Shown: one piece after another, positions 1-7,203 of the stretch
Layout: each line of letters begins with the position of its first letter
Position numbering within the stretch: the stretch's first letter is position 1
Assembly (NCBI RefSeq): GCF_019145475.1
Contig: NZ_JAHTKI010000028.1
Coordinates: 1 to 59,127, forward strand
Direction of reading: 5' to 3'
DNA from: Pseudomonas botevensis
GTDB lineage: Bacteria; Pseudomonadota; Gammaproteobacteria; Pseudomonadales; Pseudomonadaceae
DNA length: 59,127 nucleotides
Program-made: the position numbers and the translations under genes
The notes under the pieces: generated by a model
Told to the model about the DNA's origin: nothing
Databases searched by the model: none
The model's input: the letters and a program-made list of their open reading frames with translations, nothing else

Positions 1-241
1 ATCTATCTAGAGCACCAAAATATAACATGCCTACCCGCAAGAATATCCGCGGATGCGTCTAGGCCCTTTAATGTTGAGTGGTGAACGATTCGCCGCCGCT
101 TAAACTATTTAGGTGCGGCTAGGGAGCAGTTTGCAGCAATCCTGCGTGTGCTGCCGGTGTTGATTCCCTACGTCGCACTATCCGGCTATCGACGTCCAGG
201 TCTTCCCGAGGGCTGTCCTGGCTACAGGTAAATTCGAGACA
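1..241. other. Non-coding stretch at the window edge
   Basis: No reading frame with a credible start or coding character is visible on either strand in these first 241 bases. From the order of the genes that follow, this should lie downstream of the early/late switch of the prophage, towards the lysis and structural genes outside the window. I see no recognisable RNA gene here. Confidence 0.4.
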
Positions 242-267
242 TAAAAAAAGCCCCGGCATGCGGGGCT
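242..267 (-). terminator. Rho-independent terminator after the first membrane-protein gene
   Basis: A 7-bp stem (AGCCCCG / CGGGGCT) with a 5-nt loop is followed, on the minus strand, by a run of seven T residues. It lies 16 bases past the stop codon of the minus-strand gene at 284-637 and so ends that transcript. Confidence 0.85.
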
Positions 268-283
268 GAATACCGAAGCTTTC

Positions 284-637
284 TTACCAGTGCCAGCGTA
301 CCGGCACAAATTGCGAGCCAATCAAGCCAGCGATGGAGCCGATGAGAACTCCCCAGCAATCTGCCTTAAACAAAGCGGCTGAAGGAAGCATCTGGCGCGC
401 CTCCAAGAGCAGCGCATAATCGCGCGGGTCGGTTCCAAAAGCTACGCGCCATCCGTTAGGCACGATTAGCAGGAAGAGCGCAAACCCGCCCGCAGCCCAG
501 TACGGCCAGTTACCATCCAGCCGGAAGTGCCTTTTCGCTGCAAGCAGGCCGCCAACGAATAGAAATGCCCAGAAACCCGTGCAAACGGTCTGCCACAGTA
601 AGGTAGCCCCATCTGTTAATTCAGAAAGCATTGTCAC
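284..637 (-). CDS. Small phage membrane protein, function unknown
   Basis: The 117-residue product has hydrophobic segments at about residues 15-33, 45-61 and 93-110, so it probably spans the inner membrane three times. The ATG is preceded by a GGGGTG Shine-Dalgarno. It has its own terminator downstream and lies past the terminator of the upstream operon, so it is a separate unit in the zone where lambdoid phages place the late promoter and lysis genes. A holin-like role is possible from position and size, but no family motif is recognised and other membrane cargo is just as likely. Confidence 0.6.
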   Translation of the reverse strand: MTMLSELTDGATLLWQTVCTGFWAFLFVGGLLAAKRHFRLDGNWPYWAAGGFALFLLIVPNGWRVAFGTDPRDYALLLEARQMLPSAALFKADCWGVLIGSIAGLIGSQFVPVRWHW

Positions 638-704
638 CCCGTCAATTTATTGAACGCCAAATATGAACAGTAAATTGACACATTAGGTAATAGCAATACG
701 CCAC

Positions 705-735
705 AAACAAAAAACCCGGCGCGGTGGCCGGGTTT
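705..735 (-). terminator. Terminator of the PR (replication) operon
   Basis: The inverted repeat AAACCCGGC / GCCGGGTTT around a 6-nt loop is followed on the minus strand by a T-rich tail. It lies about 75 bases past the stop of the last gene of the leftward early operon (811-1488), where an antiterminator would be expected to act. Confidence 0.8.
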
Positions 736-810
736 AGAAGCTGTCGTGCGCTGGAGGTAAGTTGCGCAGTGTGGGAAAAGTACATCAAATCCCCCACCAT
801 GGCAACACTT

Positions 811-1488
811 TTATGCCGCATCCTCAGAATTTTCTGCGTGAATAACCTGCCACACTGGCTCTTTAGCTTGAATATCCACTTCTTCAATAGCCTTTCGCAG
901 GAAATTCCAGATATCGAGCCAGTCGCGATCCCAGTGCTTGGGCTGGATGGCGACTCCGTACAGCTTCATCATGGCGTCAGACACCCGAGCCGGGCCCCAC
1001 GCGTCACCGCCGTTCGCCTCGGCCTTGTATGACTGCAGAGCGCAGGTAATCAGGCAGTGCACCTTCGCCGCCTTGGCTTCAGTGAGCGCGCTAAAGTCCG
1101 TATCCGACCAAATCAACTTCTCGGCGTTGAGCATGTGCACGACGGTCATGCACGGGTGGTAGAGGTAGTGCCCGAGCTGCTGCACTTGAAACGGCAGGGA
1201 CTCGATTGCCTTTTGCACCTTCCCCATTGTCACCAGGTGGGCGGCTCGATGTGTCGAACGGCCAATAGGCGTGCGGCGCGTCTCGGTAATGTGAATCTTC
1301 TGGCGCACAGCCATGATGCGCTCTTCCTTGTCCTCGCCCTGGGCGGCAAAGATGATCTCTCGAAGCGCGGCCTTTTCCTTCCGGACGACATCCGCAGATT
1401 TTGCCCTGTCGGCCGCTGCTGCACTGATTGATACGTTCGACTCATGCTGCGCATCTGTCCACGCTTGACGTGCGTTGATCAGTTTCAT
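811..1488 (-). CDS. Phage protein in the antiterminator-Q position
   Basis: This 225-residue protein is not recognised as a family member. The N-terminal third is Ala/Lys/Arg-rich and probably helical; the C-terminal two thirds look globular, with conserved-looking Trp residues near the end. Its ATG overlaps the stop of ninG by 4 bases (ATGA), so it is co-translated as the last gene of the PR operon. In lambda-like phages this is where the late regulator Q sits, just before the terminator it must read through, and the terminator at 705-735 fits that layout. The Q role is inferred from position only. Confidence 0.7.
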   Translation of the reverse strand: MKLINARQAWTDAQHESNVSISAAAADRAKSADVVRKEKAALREIIFAAQGEDKEERIMAVRQKIHITETRRTPIGRSTHRAAHLVTMGKVQKAIESLPFQVQQLGHYLYHPCMTVVHMLNAEKLIWSDTDFSALTEAKAAKVHCLITCALQSYKAEANGGDAWGPARVSDAMMKLYGVAIQPKHWDRDWLDIWNFLRKAIEEVDIQAKEPVWQVIHAENSEDAA

Positions 1489-2138
1489 GCTGCTTCCCCT
1501 TTTTTCAATTCCCTGGTCTTTGCCCGGAACTCGGCGGTGATCGCCTTCAGTTCCTCTACTGTGTGTTTGCGTGGTTCGTGATCGGCTTCGAGCGCTTCAA
1601 CAGCCTCCAGCCCGATGCGGGCGATCAGACCAGTGCGGAAGCTTTGTGAAACCGTCTGGCCCTTACGGGCATACTTGGACGATCCGGCATTGCAGCTTTT
1701 GCACTGCAACCAGATGTTGTTCGGCACCAACCGCAGCTCCGGCCGGGCGCCCTTGCCGAGGAAATGGCCGGCATCGAACGCACCTCCAGTCTTCCAGCCC
1801 TGCGCCGCCAGAATCGATTCCTGCGATTCGCCGCAGCTGATGCAGCCGCTGCCGATGCTCAGCTCGTACATGCGCCGGTAGTCGCGCACGGCCTTCTCGG
1901 CATCCTTGAGGTGATCTGTCCTGGTCTTCAGCTTCTCCTTACGGACCTCGATCTCGCGTCGATTCCGCTGATCGATGGCCCTCTTCGCCTTTTGCTCATT
2001 CCGGGGTGCATCCTTCAGCGCGCAGGCCGGGCTGCACACCGCCTGCCCAAGGCGCGCAGGGACGAATGAGGCCCCGCAGGAGACAACGCGGCATTTCTTC
2101 GGCTTGGGCGCCTTCTTTTCCTTGATGGCAGTCCGCAT
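1485..2138 (-). CDS. ninG: NinG/Rap recombination endonuclease
   Basis: The 217-residue product matches the lambda NinG (Rap) family, whose members cut branched DNA during phage recombination. An N-terminal zinc-binding unit (Cys16, Cys21, Cys35, Cys39) is followed by a Lys/Arg-rich helix (about 45-90) and a C-terminal part with the GCISCG and CKSCN cysteine pairs around an AGHFLGKG motif, as in HNH-type Rap proteins. I chose the ATG at 2138, not the one six codons upstream, because it overlaps the ninB stop (TGATG). It belongs to a run of overlapping genes with ninB upstream and the Q-position gene downstream. Confidence 0.9.
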   Translation of the reverse strand: MRTAIKEKKAPKPKKCRVVSCGASFVPARLGQAVCSPACALKDAPRNEQKAKRAIDQRNRREIEVRKEKLKTRTDHLKDAEKAVRDYRRMYELSIGSGCISCGESQESILAAQGWKTGGAFDAGHFLGKGARPELRLVPNNIWLQCKSCNAGSSKYARKGQTVSQSFRTGLIARIGLEAVEALEADHEPRKHTVEELKAITAEFRAKTRELKKGEAA

Positions 2139-2539
2139 CAGTAGCGCCCTCCCCATTTGTCCTGCTCAGTCCAGCGCACGCCATGCTCGGCGCCGAAGGC
2201 GTGCATCAGCTCGAACAGATCGCTGAACCACTTCTGCGACTGCTTGCGGGTCGACACGGCCATCACGACGAAGCCGCCGTCGAGGCCAGGCTCCGCGCGC
2301 TGTTTCTCCAGCGAGGCACTGAAGAGGCATTTCCAGTCCTCGTCGCTGAGCTTTTTGCCGTACCAGATGACCTGGTTGGAGACGTCCTTGAGCATTGCCC
2401 ACATTTTCCGGTTGCAGACGTCTGGGCGCTTCTCGTCTCGGATCACCACCACCTTGGGCTTGGTCAGGTCGATTGCATGCAGAACACCGGTAACGCGGTT
2501 TAAGTCACGCTGATCGCGGATTGTGTATTCGGGGTTCAT
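2138..2539 (-). CDS. ninB: NinB recombination protein
   Basis: The 133-residue protein resembles lambda NinB (Orf), a single-strand-DNA-binding mediator that helps load recombination proteins. Family-like stretches include the RNRKMWAMLKD-type segment (here CNRKMWAMLKDVS, about residues 42-54) and the C-terminal part with a conserved His and Trp pair around FELMHAFGAEHGVRW. Length is typical. Its start overlaps the end of the upstream gene (ATGA at 2536-2539) and its stop overlaps ninG, so translation is coupled. Adjacency to ninG strongly supports the call. Confidence 0.9.
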   Translation of the reverse strand: MNPEYTIRDQRDLNRVTGVLHAIDLTKPKVVVIRDEKRPDVCNRKMWAMLKDVSNQVIWYGKKLSDEDWKCLFSASLEKQRAEPGLDGGFVVMAVSTRKQSQKWFSDLFELMHAFGAEHGVRWTEQDKWGGRY

Positions 2540-3054
2540 GACTGCACCGCCTTGCCCGAAGCCTTTCGCCGCGAGTCATGGAACGAAAGAACTTCATCCA
2601 TGCCGGCATTGACCGCAACAATCTCCCGATCGAAGTAGGCCTGGGCGTCAGTCTCGCCCTCCAGCGGGAGCTGGCCCGGCCCCACCAGTGAGTTGTAAAT
2701 CCACTCCATGGCTGCGACAGGGCCTTTCCCGTGCTCTTCCTCGATCAGCGCCGAACGCATGGCGAGGATGTATCGACCGAAAAGCAGGTCGAGTTCCTTG
2801 ATGCGCATCTTGGCGCAGGCGTTTTCATCGGCGAGCTGCCCGGCACCACGTTGCAACGCCTCGACCTGTCCGCGCAGTGCCGCGCTCTCCGCGTTGACGT
2901 GGCTGAACTGCGTAGCAATGTGCTCTTCCAGCGACACTTGATCGCGCTGCCAGTCGATTTCGTCGTGGTAGTAACCGAAGCGCTCGCAGAGGCTGCGGTG
3001 AAAGTTTTTGAAGCCGGCCTCAGCCTGCTTTTTCTGTTCAGTGATATCGGTCAT
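2536..3054 (-). CDS. Hypothetical phage protein in the nin-like region
   Basis: A 172-residue acidic, probably largely helical protein with no motif I recognise. Residues about 45-90 have a heptad-like pattern (LEEHIATQ, LRGQVEALQ) compatible with a short coiled coil. It overlaps the upstream loader-like gene (ATGA at 3051-3054) and ninB downstream, so it is an integral part of the PR operon and not inserted cargo. Its function is unknown. Confidence 0.75.
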   Translation of the reverse strand: MTDITEQKKQAEAGFKNFHRSLCERFGYYHDEIDWQRDQVSLEEHIATQFSHVNAESAALRGQVEALQRGAGQLADENACAKMRIKELDLLFGRYILAMRSALIEEEHGKGPVAAMEWIYNSLVGPGQLPLEGETDAQAYFDREIVAVNAGMDEVLSFHDSRRKASGKAVQS

Positions 3055-3848
3055 TGCGCCGCACTCCCTGCTTCCAATTGTTCGGCCTGCTGAATGAGCA
3101 GCGCCCGGCGATCGGCCAGCTCGTTGGCTGCCAGAATTCGCAGTTCTGTTTTTTCCTCGGCCGAGGCTTTTTGCATGGCGAGCATCGAGTCCTTCACCGC
3201 TGCAAGTCTTTCCCGAAGCTTCGAAGATGGTCGCGCGACTTCGCCGGTGAGCAGAGCCACAACCGCCCGCCCGTCTTCGGTGACCGGTGCCACGTTCAGA
3301 TCCGCCAGGTACAACTGTCCGCGCTCTTGAGGAATGCGTTGCATCTGCACGGCCTTGGTGATCGCCTGCGTGCGGCGGTTGGCGTCGAAGCCCACGGAGA
3401 CATGCCAGTTCACCGGTTTTGCATCCTCGCGAGCCTGGCCGACAAACCGCTCGTAGGCGCTGATGAACGCCATCCGAGCGCCGACCTTGTCGCCGGCATC
3501 GAGGACGGGTTTCGCTGCAGCCAAAGCAAGCTGGATTTCGTCGGTGAGCACCACGGTTTCGAACTCATCGTTCGTGGTCATGGCGATCGCCCAGGCTTCG
3601 TCTTTGCCCGGGCGGCCGTCGGCGATCTGAACGCGCTGGAGGATGTCCGACATCGCCAGCTTGCCCTTCACCTCGAAGCGACAGGCCTTCAGCGCGGCCT
3701 TCACGACAGGCACAGGGTAAGCACAGAGGTCCTCGGCCATCATCGCCGCAGTGCCTGGGTTCATTTCCTGCCCCATGGCCTCGGCGGTGGCGCAGATCGC
3801 TGCAGCGAGCCCAGCTACCTGCTGGTCGTTCATTTCAGAGGTATTCAT
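3051..3848 (-). CDS. Putative helicase-loader-type replication protein (P position)
   Basis: The 265-residue product follows the O-like initiator directly and overlaps it by 14 bases, the place of the helicase loader (P) in lambdoid phages. Its N-terminus (a short helix, then a MAEDLCAYP-type segment around residues 40-50 and a phrase resembling KGKLAMSDIL) is like a family of phage proteins that pair with O-type initiators; the C-terminus is helical and charged. I chose the ATG at 3848 because an AGGTGA Shine-Dalgarno lies 6-7 bases upstream; a GTG three codons earlier is the alternative. Loader function is inferred from position. Confidence 0.7.
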   Translation of the reverse strand: MNTSEMNDQQVAGLAAAICATAEAMGQEMNPGTAAMMAEDLCAYPVPVVKAALKACRFEVKGKLAMSDILQRVQIADGRPGKDEAWAIAMTTNDEFETVVLTDEIQLALAAAKPVLDAGDKVGARMAFISAYERFVGQAREDAKPVNWHVSVGFDANRRTQAITKAVQMQRIPQERGQLYLADLNVAPVTEDGRAVVALLTGEVARPSSKLRERLAAVKDSMLAMQKASAEEKTELRILAANELADRRALLIQQAEQLEAGSAAQ

Positions 3849-4761
3849 TGCGATCACCTGCTTGTCGCTTGGCCAGAACCATCTGAGCGGCCTGCTCGGC
3901 TGCGGAGAGGTTCGCCTCAGTGCGCTCCATCTGGCGGGCAGTCGTCCCGTTGATGCGCTGACCGGTCACCCATTGAGTGTGGTAGCTCTCGGCGTTGGCC
4001 AGCAGTTCGTTGAGGCTGTGGCACTTGCGCAGGACAGCGGCATCGCTGGTTTTCAGGAAGTGAGCGGCTACGTGGTGCGCGACATCGGCGCCGAGACGGT
4101 CGACCAGTTGGCCGAGCTGCCCACCGACCTTGGCGTTCCACACCGGCCAGGTGCTGTAGCGTTTGCGGTAGGCCATGGCGTAATTCGCCCAGACCTTGAA
4201 GGTTTTGCAGGACTGGTCTTTCGGGCCAGGCATGTCAGCGGGGATCTCGACCCGGGGCGTGTCGGTGCGATCAACGACCAGCACCAAGTTTCGAGATTGA
4301 ACCGGCGCGACCTCGGCGGAAGCCGGGGGCGCAATTGGTTCAATGACCGGTTCCTTGACTGGTTCAGGAGAGTGACTGGTTCTGGGTGCAGCTCCTGCAC
4401 TACCCCCTAGTGCAGGAGATTCACTAGGGGGTGAACCTGCTGCACTACCCTGGTGAATTTGCTGCACTACCCCTGGTGCAGGAGGTGCACCACCATCAAG
4501 GGTCAAGAAGTAAACATTCGACGAATTACCCTTCGCCCCCCCCTTACGGATTTCTTTGCGAAGTAGTCCCGAGTCGCACAAAGCAGAAATGTGGTTCATA
4601 ACGGAACGCTTGCTGATCTCGCACTGATCGGCGATGTGTTGGTATGACGGCCAGCATTCCCCCATATCACTGGCATTGTCGGCCAGCTTGATGAGCACCA
4701 GCTTGCGAAGTGGGTTGCCGACACGAAGCTTCATAGCGGCGACCATTAGGCCCATGCTCAT
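3835..4761 (-). CDS. O-like phage replication initiator with winged-helix domain
   Basis: The 308-residue protein starts with a winged helix-turn-helix domain (about residues 10-85; SYQHIADQCEISKRSV is the helix-turn-helix and NHISALCDSGLLRK the recognition part), as in lambda O and related initiators. A Pro/Ala/Gly/Ser-rich linker (about 90-125) separates it from a C-terminal domain that probably contacts the helicase loader. The DNA encoding this linker carries tandem iterons (4392-4484), so the gene contains its own probable origin, as lambda O does. The ATG overlaps the upstream gene's stop by 4 bases. Confidence 0.85.
   Translation of the reverse strand: MSMGLMVAAMKLRVGNPLRKLVLIKLADNASDMGECWPSYQHIADQCEISKRSVMNHISALCDSGLLRKEIRKGGAKGNSSNVYFLTLDGGAPPAPGVVQQIHQGSAAGSPPSESPALGGSAGAAPRTSHSPEPVKEPVIEPIAPPASAEVAPVQSRNLVLVVDRTDTPRVEIPADMPGPKDQSCKTFKVWANYAMAYRKRYSTWPVWNAKVGGQLGQLVDRLGADVAHHVAAHFLKTSDAAVLRKCHSLNELLANAESYHTQWVTGQRINGTTARQMERTEANLSAAEQAAQMVLAKRQAGDRNEYL
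4392..4484. repeat. Iterons, probable prophage replication origin inside the O-like gene
   Basis: The core CTGCACTACCC occurs at 4395, 4440 and 4462, with a diverged copy (ATTCACTAGGG) at 4419, giving a period of about 21-24 bases. The first copy is half of a perfect 11-bp inverted repeat (CTCCTGCACTA / TAGTGCAGGAG, 5-nt spacer, 4392-4418); the last is also followed by an inverted GTGCAGGAG. Position in the linker of the initiator gene is the same as for the lambda origin. Confidence 0.8.
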
Positions 4762-5357
4762 GCAGCACCTCCGGTGACACCGCGAAAATCGATGGTCTGG
4801 ACACCCTTCCAGCTATTGCAAGACATGCACAAGGTTTGAAGATTTTCCAGGGATGCTTCGCCGCCCAAGCTCTCGGGAACGACATGATCAGCTCGCAAAC
4901 GAAGAAGCACGGAACAGCCGCAACGCAGGCATGTGTAGCCATCCCGGGAAAATACTCGGGCTCGCAAATCCGAAGGGATGGGCTTCTTTTTCGTGCGGCG
5001 GTGAGGTGGTTGAATCGCCGGCTGATAAGCGCTGACGTAACCCATGCGATTCGGGTTCCACTCGATCGCCTTCTCGGTCAGACGGAACAGCGTGATGTTC
5101 GAAGTGCTGGAAAGCTCGATCAGACCAGCCTCTTCCAGGGCCTTCAGCATGCGGTAAGCGGTGTCTGGCTTATCGGTGAGCAACGGTAGCTCCTCGATGA
5201 TCTTCGCCTTGCTCAACGCGAAGAAGATTCCGTCGTCAGTCTTGATTGGCTTGGTCCAGCTCGGGCAGCTGTAGACGAAGGCGAACAGCAGAGCCTGCTG
5301 AGAATTCAGCCCCCACTCCAGCGCCTTCACCTGGTTAATCGTGACGGTGAATTGCAT
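4758..5357 (-). CDS. HTH-HNH fusion protein, replication-associated
   Basis: The 199-residue protein combines a winged helix-turn-helix domain (about residues 10-98; TDKPDTAYRMLKALEEAGLI) with a C-terminal HNH nuclease domain (about 130-190). The HNH signature is complete: Cys143/Cys146, Asp157-His158, Asn172, Cys177/Cys180 and Asn181. I chose the ATG at 5357 because AGGA lies 12 bases upstream and the residues before it look non-coding. It is the first gene after the CII-like gene and terminator and overlaps the O-like gene. It may be a second initiator-like DNA binder that also nicks DNA; a selfish HNH insertion is less likely because of the tight coupling. Confidence 0.8.
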   Translation of the reverse strand: MQFTVTINQVKALEWGLNSQQALLFAFVYSCPSWTKPIKTDDGIFFALSKAKIIEELPLLTDKPDTAYRMLKALEEAGLIELSSTSNITLFRLTEKAIEWNPNRMGYVSAYQPAIQPPHRRTKKKPIPSDLRARVFSRDGYTCLRCGCSVLLRLRADHVVPESLGGEASLENLQTLCMSCNSWKGVQTIDFRGVTGGAA

Positions 5358-5500
5358 GTCAGGTGTTCCTGACGTGAAAGGAAACGATGAAAGCGCGCGA
5401 CATGTTTTGAAAATTCCGAAAACGTGTCGCGACACTGTTGGGGGTATTGCTGGATTCTGTGTGTTGGTGCATGATTTGCTCCAGTTGTTTACCGCTGTAG

Positions 5501-5530
5501 AAAAAGCCGACCTAGTCCGTCGGCTTTTTT
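5501..5530. terminator. Bidirectional terminator between the CII-like and replication genes (tR1-like)
   Basis: AAAAAGCCGAC pairs with GTCGGCTTTTTT across an 8-nt loop, so there is a T-run on both strands. It lies just after the stop of the CII-like gene on the minus strand, the place of tR1 in lambda, and would limit replication-gene expression unless transcription is antiterminated. Confidence 0.85.
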
Positions 5531-5541
5531 GTGTCTGAAAT

Positions 5542-5967
5542 TCAGGCTGCTTTCACGGACTGCTTGAAAACTTCCAGGCTGACAATTACTTCCTCAGCCT
5601 CCTTAAGCAGGCTCGTTTTTTCGACCGAGCAGACTCGCCCGTCAGCCTGTGCGTCGAACGCGAGCCTTGTAACGTCGGCAAGATCGGCGTGCAGCCGCAG
5701 AAGTGCGGCATTGAGATTGATGCCTTCCGGCTTTTCCTTCGGAACCAAGTCAAAACCGAACGACTCCGCCCATGCTTTGAGTGGACGGAAGTCCTGGGTG
5801 AACTTCATGATCCGATGCAGCTCTTCCACGTTCATACGGTGGGTGTCGTAGTCCGGGTTTGCCTTCTGGGAAAGAAGCGTCCTTGACTTGAAGTCCGCAC
5901 CTTCGGCGATTTTCTTGGTGCCATGATCATCAACCACGTCGTAGATCGCCTTCATCAATTCCTGCAT
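5542..5967 (-). CDS. CII-like phage regulatory protein
   Basis: The 141-residue product resembles the phage regulatory CII family (Phage_CP76 type). The N-terminal half contains a predicted helix-turn-helix region (roughly residues 10-55, GTKKIAEGADFKSRTLLSQKANP followed by MNVEELHRIM); the C-terminal half is helical and may mediate multimerisation. It lies between cro and the replication genes, as cII does in lambda. An excellent GAGGTG Shine-Dalgarno precedes the ATG. A role in lysogeny establishment is inferred from family and position. Confidence 0.8.
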   Translation of the reverse strand: MQELMKAIYDVVDDHGTKKIAEGADFKSRTLLSQKANPDYDTHRMNVEELHRIMKFTQDFRPLKAWAESFGFDLVPKEKPEGINLNAALLRLHADLADVTRLAFDAQADGRVCSVEKTSLLKEAEEVIVSLEVFKQSVKAA

Positions 5968-6046
5968 GTAACACCTCGAATTTCTTTACGTGGCGCCCTG
6001 CTGACGCAGGGGCGATCATTTGTTCAGGCGGTCAATAATGAGTTCT

Positions 6047-6250
6047 TCAAGCTGCTGTTCGCTTGGGACGTGCTGGGATCGGGCGAATCTCATTCGCCTC
6101 GATACGCCCATCGTCATAAAGTGTGATTTCGATGCTTCTACCGGCTCGAACCATCTGCGAGATCGCGCTCTGGTTCACGCCGAGAGCAGCAGCAAGCGCG
6201 GCTTGAGTGCCGTGCTCTTCTAGGTATTTGCTCAAAGGGATCTTTTTCAT
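6047..6250 (-). CDS. cro: Cro-like repressor
   Basis: The 67-residue protein has a Cro/YdaS-type helix-turn-helix (about residues 11-36: GTQAALAAALGVNQSAISQMV), followed by a short basic tail. It is the first gene transcribed from the PR promoter at 6281-6309 and is divergent from the cI repressor gene, the classic immunity layout. The operators in between (AGCAGnnCTGCT) are the probable targets of both proteins. Confidence 0.9.
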   Translation of the reverse strand: MKKIPLSKYLEEHGTQAALAAALGVNQSAISQMVRAGRSIEITLYDDGRIEANEIRPIPARPKRTAA

Positions 6251-6280
6251 GGAATTTCCACGGCTTGATATCTGCCATGG

Positions 6281-6309
6281 ATAGTAGCAGCGCTGCTTTT
6301 TATCAGCAA
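6281..6309 (-). promoter_or_regulatory. PR promoter driving cro and the replication operon
   Basis: On the minus strand TTGCTG and TACTAT are separated by exactly 17 bases, a near-consensus sigma-70 promoter. The perfect palindrome AGCAGCGCTGCT (6286-6297) fills the spacer and runs into the -10, so a bound repressor must block it. The predicted start lies about 25 bases upstream of the cro ATG. Confidence 0.8.
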
Positions 6310-6351
6310 CAAAATACTAGCAGCACTGTTTGCGGAAATATCAGTTCTGCT
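6286..6351. promoter_or_regulatory. OR operator set (three AGCAGnnCTGCT-like sites)
   Basis: Three related 12-bp sites are visible between cro and cI: AGCAGCGCTGCT at 6286-6297 (perfect dyad), AGCAGCACTGTT at 6319-6330, and ATCAGTTCTGCT at 6340-6351, which reads AGCAGAACTGAT on the other strand. Matching sites occur at the PL promoter (10989-11075) and I noticed none elsewhere, which marks them as the CI/Cro operators. Confidence 0.8.
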
Positions 6352-6356
6352 AATAC
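6329..6356 (+). promoter_or_regulatory. Probable PRM promoter for cI
   Basis: TTTGCG and TAATAC are spaced by 16 bases and point towards cI; the third operator (6340-6351) overlaps the -10. The predicted start is within a few bases of the cI ATG, so the message would be nearly leaderless, as lambda cI is from PRM. No Shine-Dalgarno is visible before that ATG. Confidence 0.5.
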
Positions 6357-6366
6357 TCTTGTCGGC

Positions 6367-7155
6367 ATGAAAATACGCCGCCCCCTTACTCCCGAAGAAG
6401 TCGCCGAGAGCGCCAGGCTCAAAGCTATCTATGAGCAGCGGAAATCAGCCGCAAAAGCTGCCGGCCGCAACCTGACCCAAGCGGATGTTGCCGAGGCATG
6501 CGGTTGGTCTGGTCAGAGTGCATTCAGTCAATACGCCACCGGAAAGGTGCCGCTGAACGTAGAGGCGCTATTGAAGCTCGCGAAGGCGTTGAATTTCGAC
6601 GCTCGCGAAGTCAGCTCCCGGCTAATGTCCACCGTTGCTACTGTCCAGCAAGAACGCATCCAGCCTAGCGTGAGAATGGGTACCATCGAGACTTGGGACG
6701 ACGAAACTCCGCTCGATGATGACGAGGTCTACGTCCCGTTTCTTCATGAGGTGGAACTGGCGGCCGGCTCCGGCAGATTTGCGATTGAGGAAAACGCCAA
6801 CTCGCGCCTGCGCTTCAATAAGAAGGATCTGCGCCAGAACGGCGTTCAGTTCAGCAATGCGAAGTGCGTCAAGGTTGGCGGCAACAGCATGGTGCCGGTA
6901 TTGCGCGACGGCGCCACGGTAGGCGTAAACGTGGGGAAAAACTCCCTGAGCGATATCGTCGACGGTGAGATGTACGCCATCAACCACAACGGGCAGCTAC
7001 GCGTGAAGCAGGTCTACCGCATTCCGACAGGGATCCGCCTGCGCAGCTACAACCGTGACGAGCACCCGGACGAAGACTACACGTTCCAGCAGATCCAGGA
7101 ACAGCAGATCTCCATCCTAGGGCATGTGTTCTGGTGGGCGATGTACTCAAGATAA
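6367..7155 (+). CDS. cI: CI-type phage repressor with LexA-like (S24) autoprotease
   Basis: The 262-residue protein has an N-terminal helix-turn-helix (about residues 37-75; LTQADVAEACGWSGQSAFSQY) and a C-terminal S24/LexA-like domain with catalytic Ser174 in GGNSMVP and Lys214 in LRVKQVY. An Ala-Ala-Gly at about 132-134 is a plausible RecA-stimulated self-cleavage site. The longer frame from 6265 would run through the operators, so the ATG at 6367 is the real start although it lacks a Shine-Dalgarno. It should maintain lysogeny by binding the OR and OL sites and be inactivated in the SOS response. Confidence 0.92.
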   Translation: MKIRRPLTPEEVAESARLKAIYEQRKSAAKAAGRNLTQADVAEACGWSGQSAFSQYATGKVPLNVEALLKLAKALNFDAREVSSRLMSTVATVQQERIQPSVRMGTIETWDDETPLDDDEVYVPFLHEVELAAGSGRFAIEENANSRLRFNKKDLRQNGVQFSNAKCVKVGGNSMVPVLRDGATVGVNVGKNSLSDIVDGEMYAINHNGQLRVKQVYRIPTGIRLRSYNRDEHPDEDYTFQQIQEQQISILGHVFWWAMYSR

Positions 7156-7203
7156 TTCAAACCAATTAACGCCTACTACCTATAGGTAGTTGCTCAAGGA
7201 TGA

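Noticed and set aside
4392..4484. CRISPR-like reading of the tandem repeats
   Set aside because: Only three good copies of an 11-base unit with spacing near 22; they lie inside a coding gene and no cas genes are present. Iterons explain them better.
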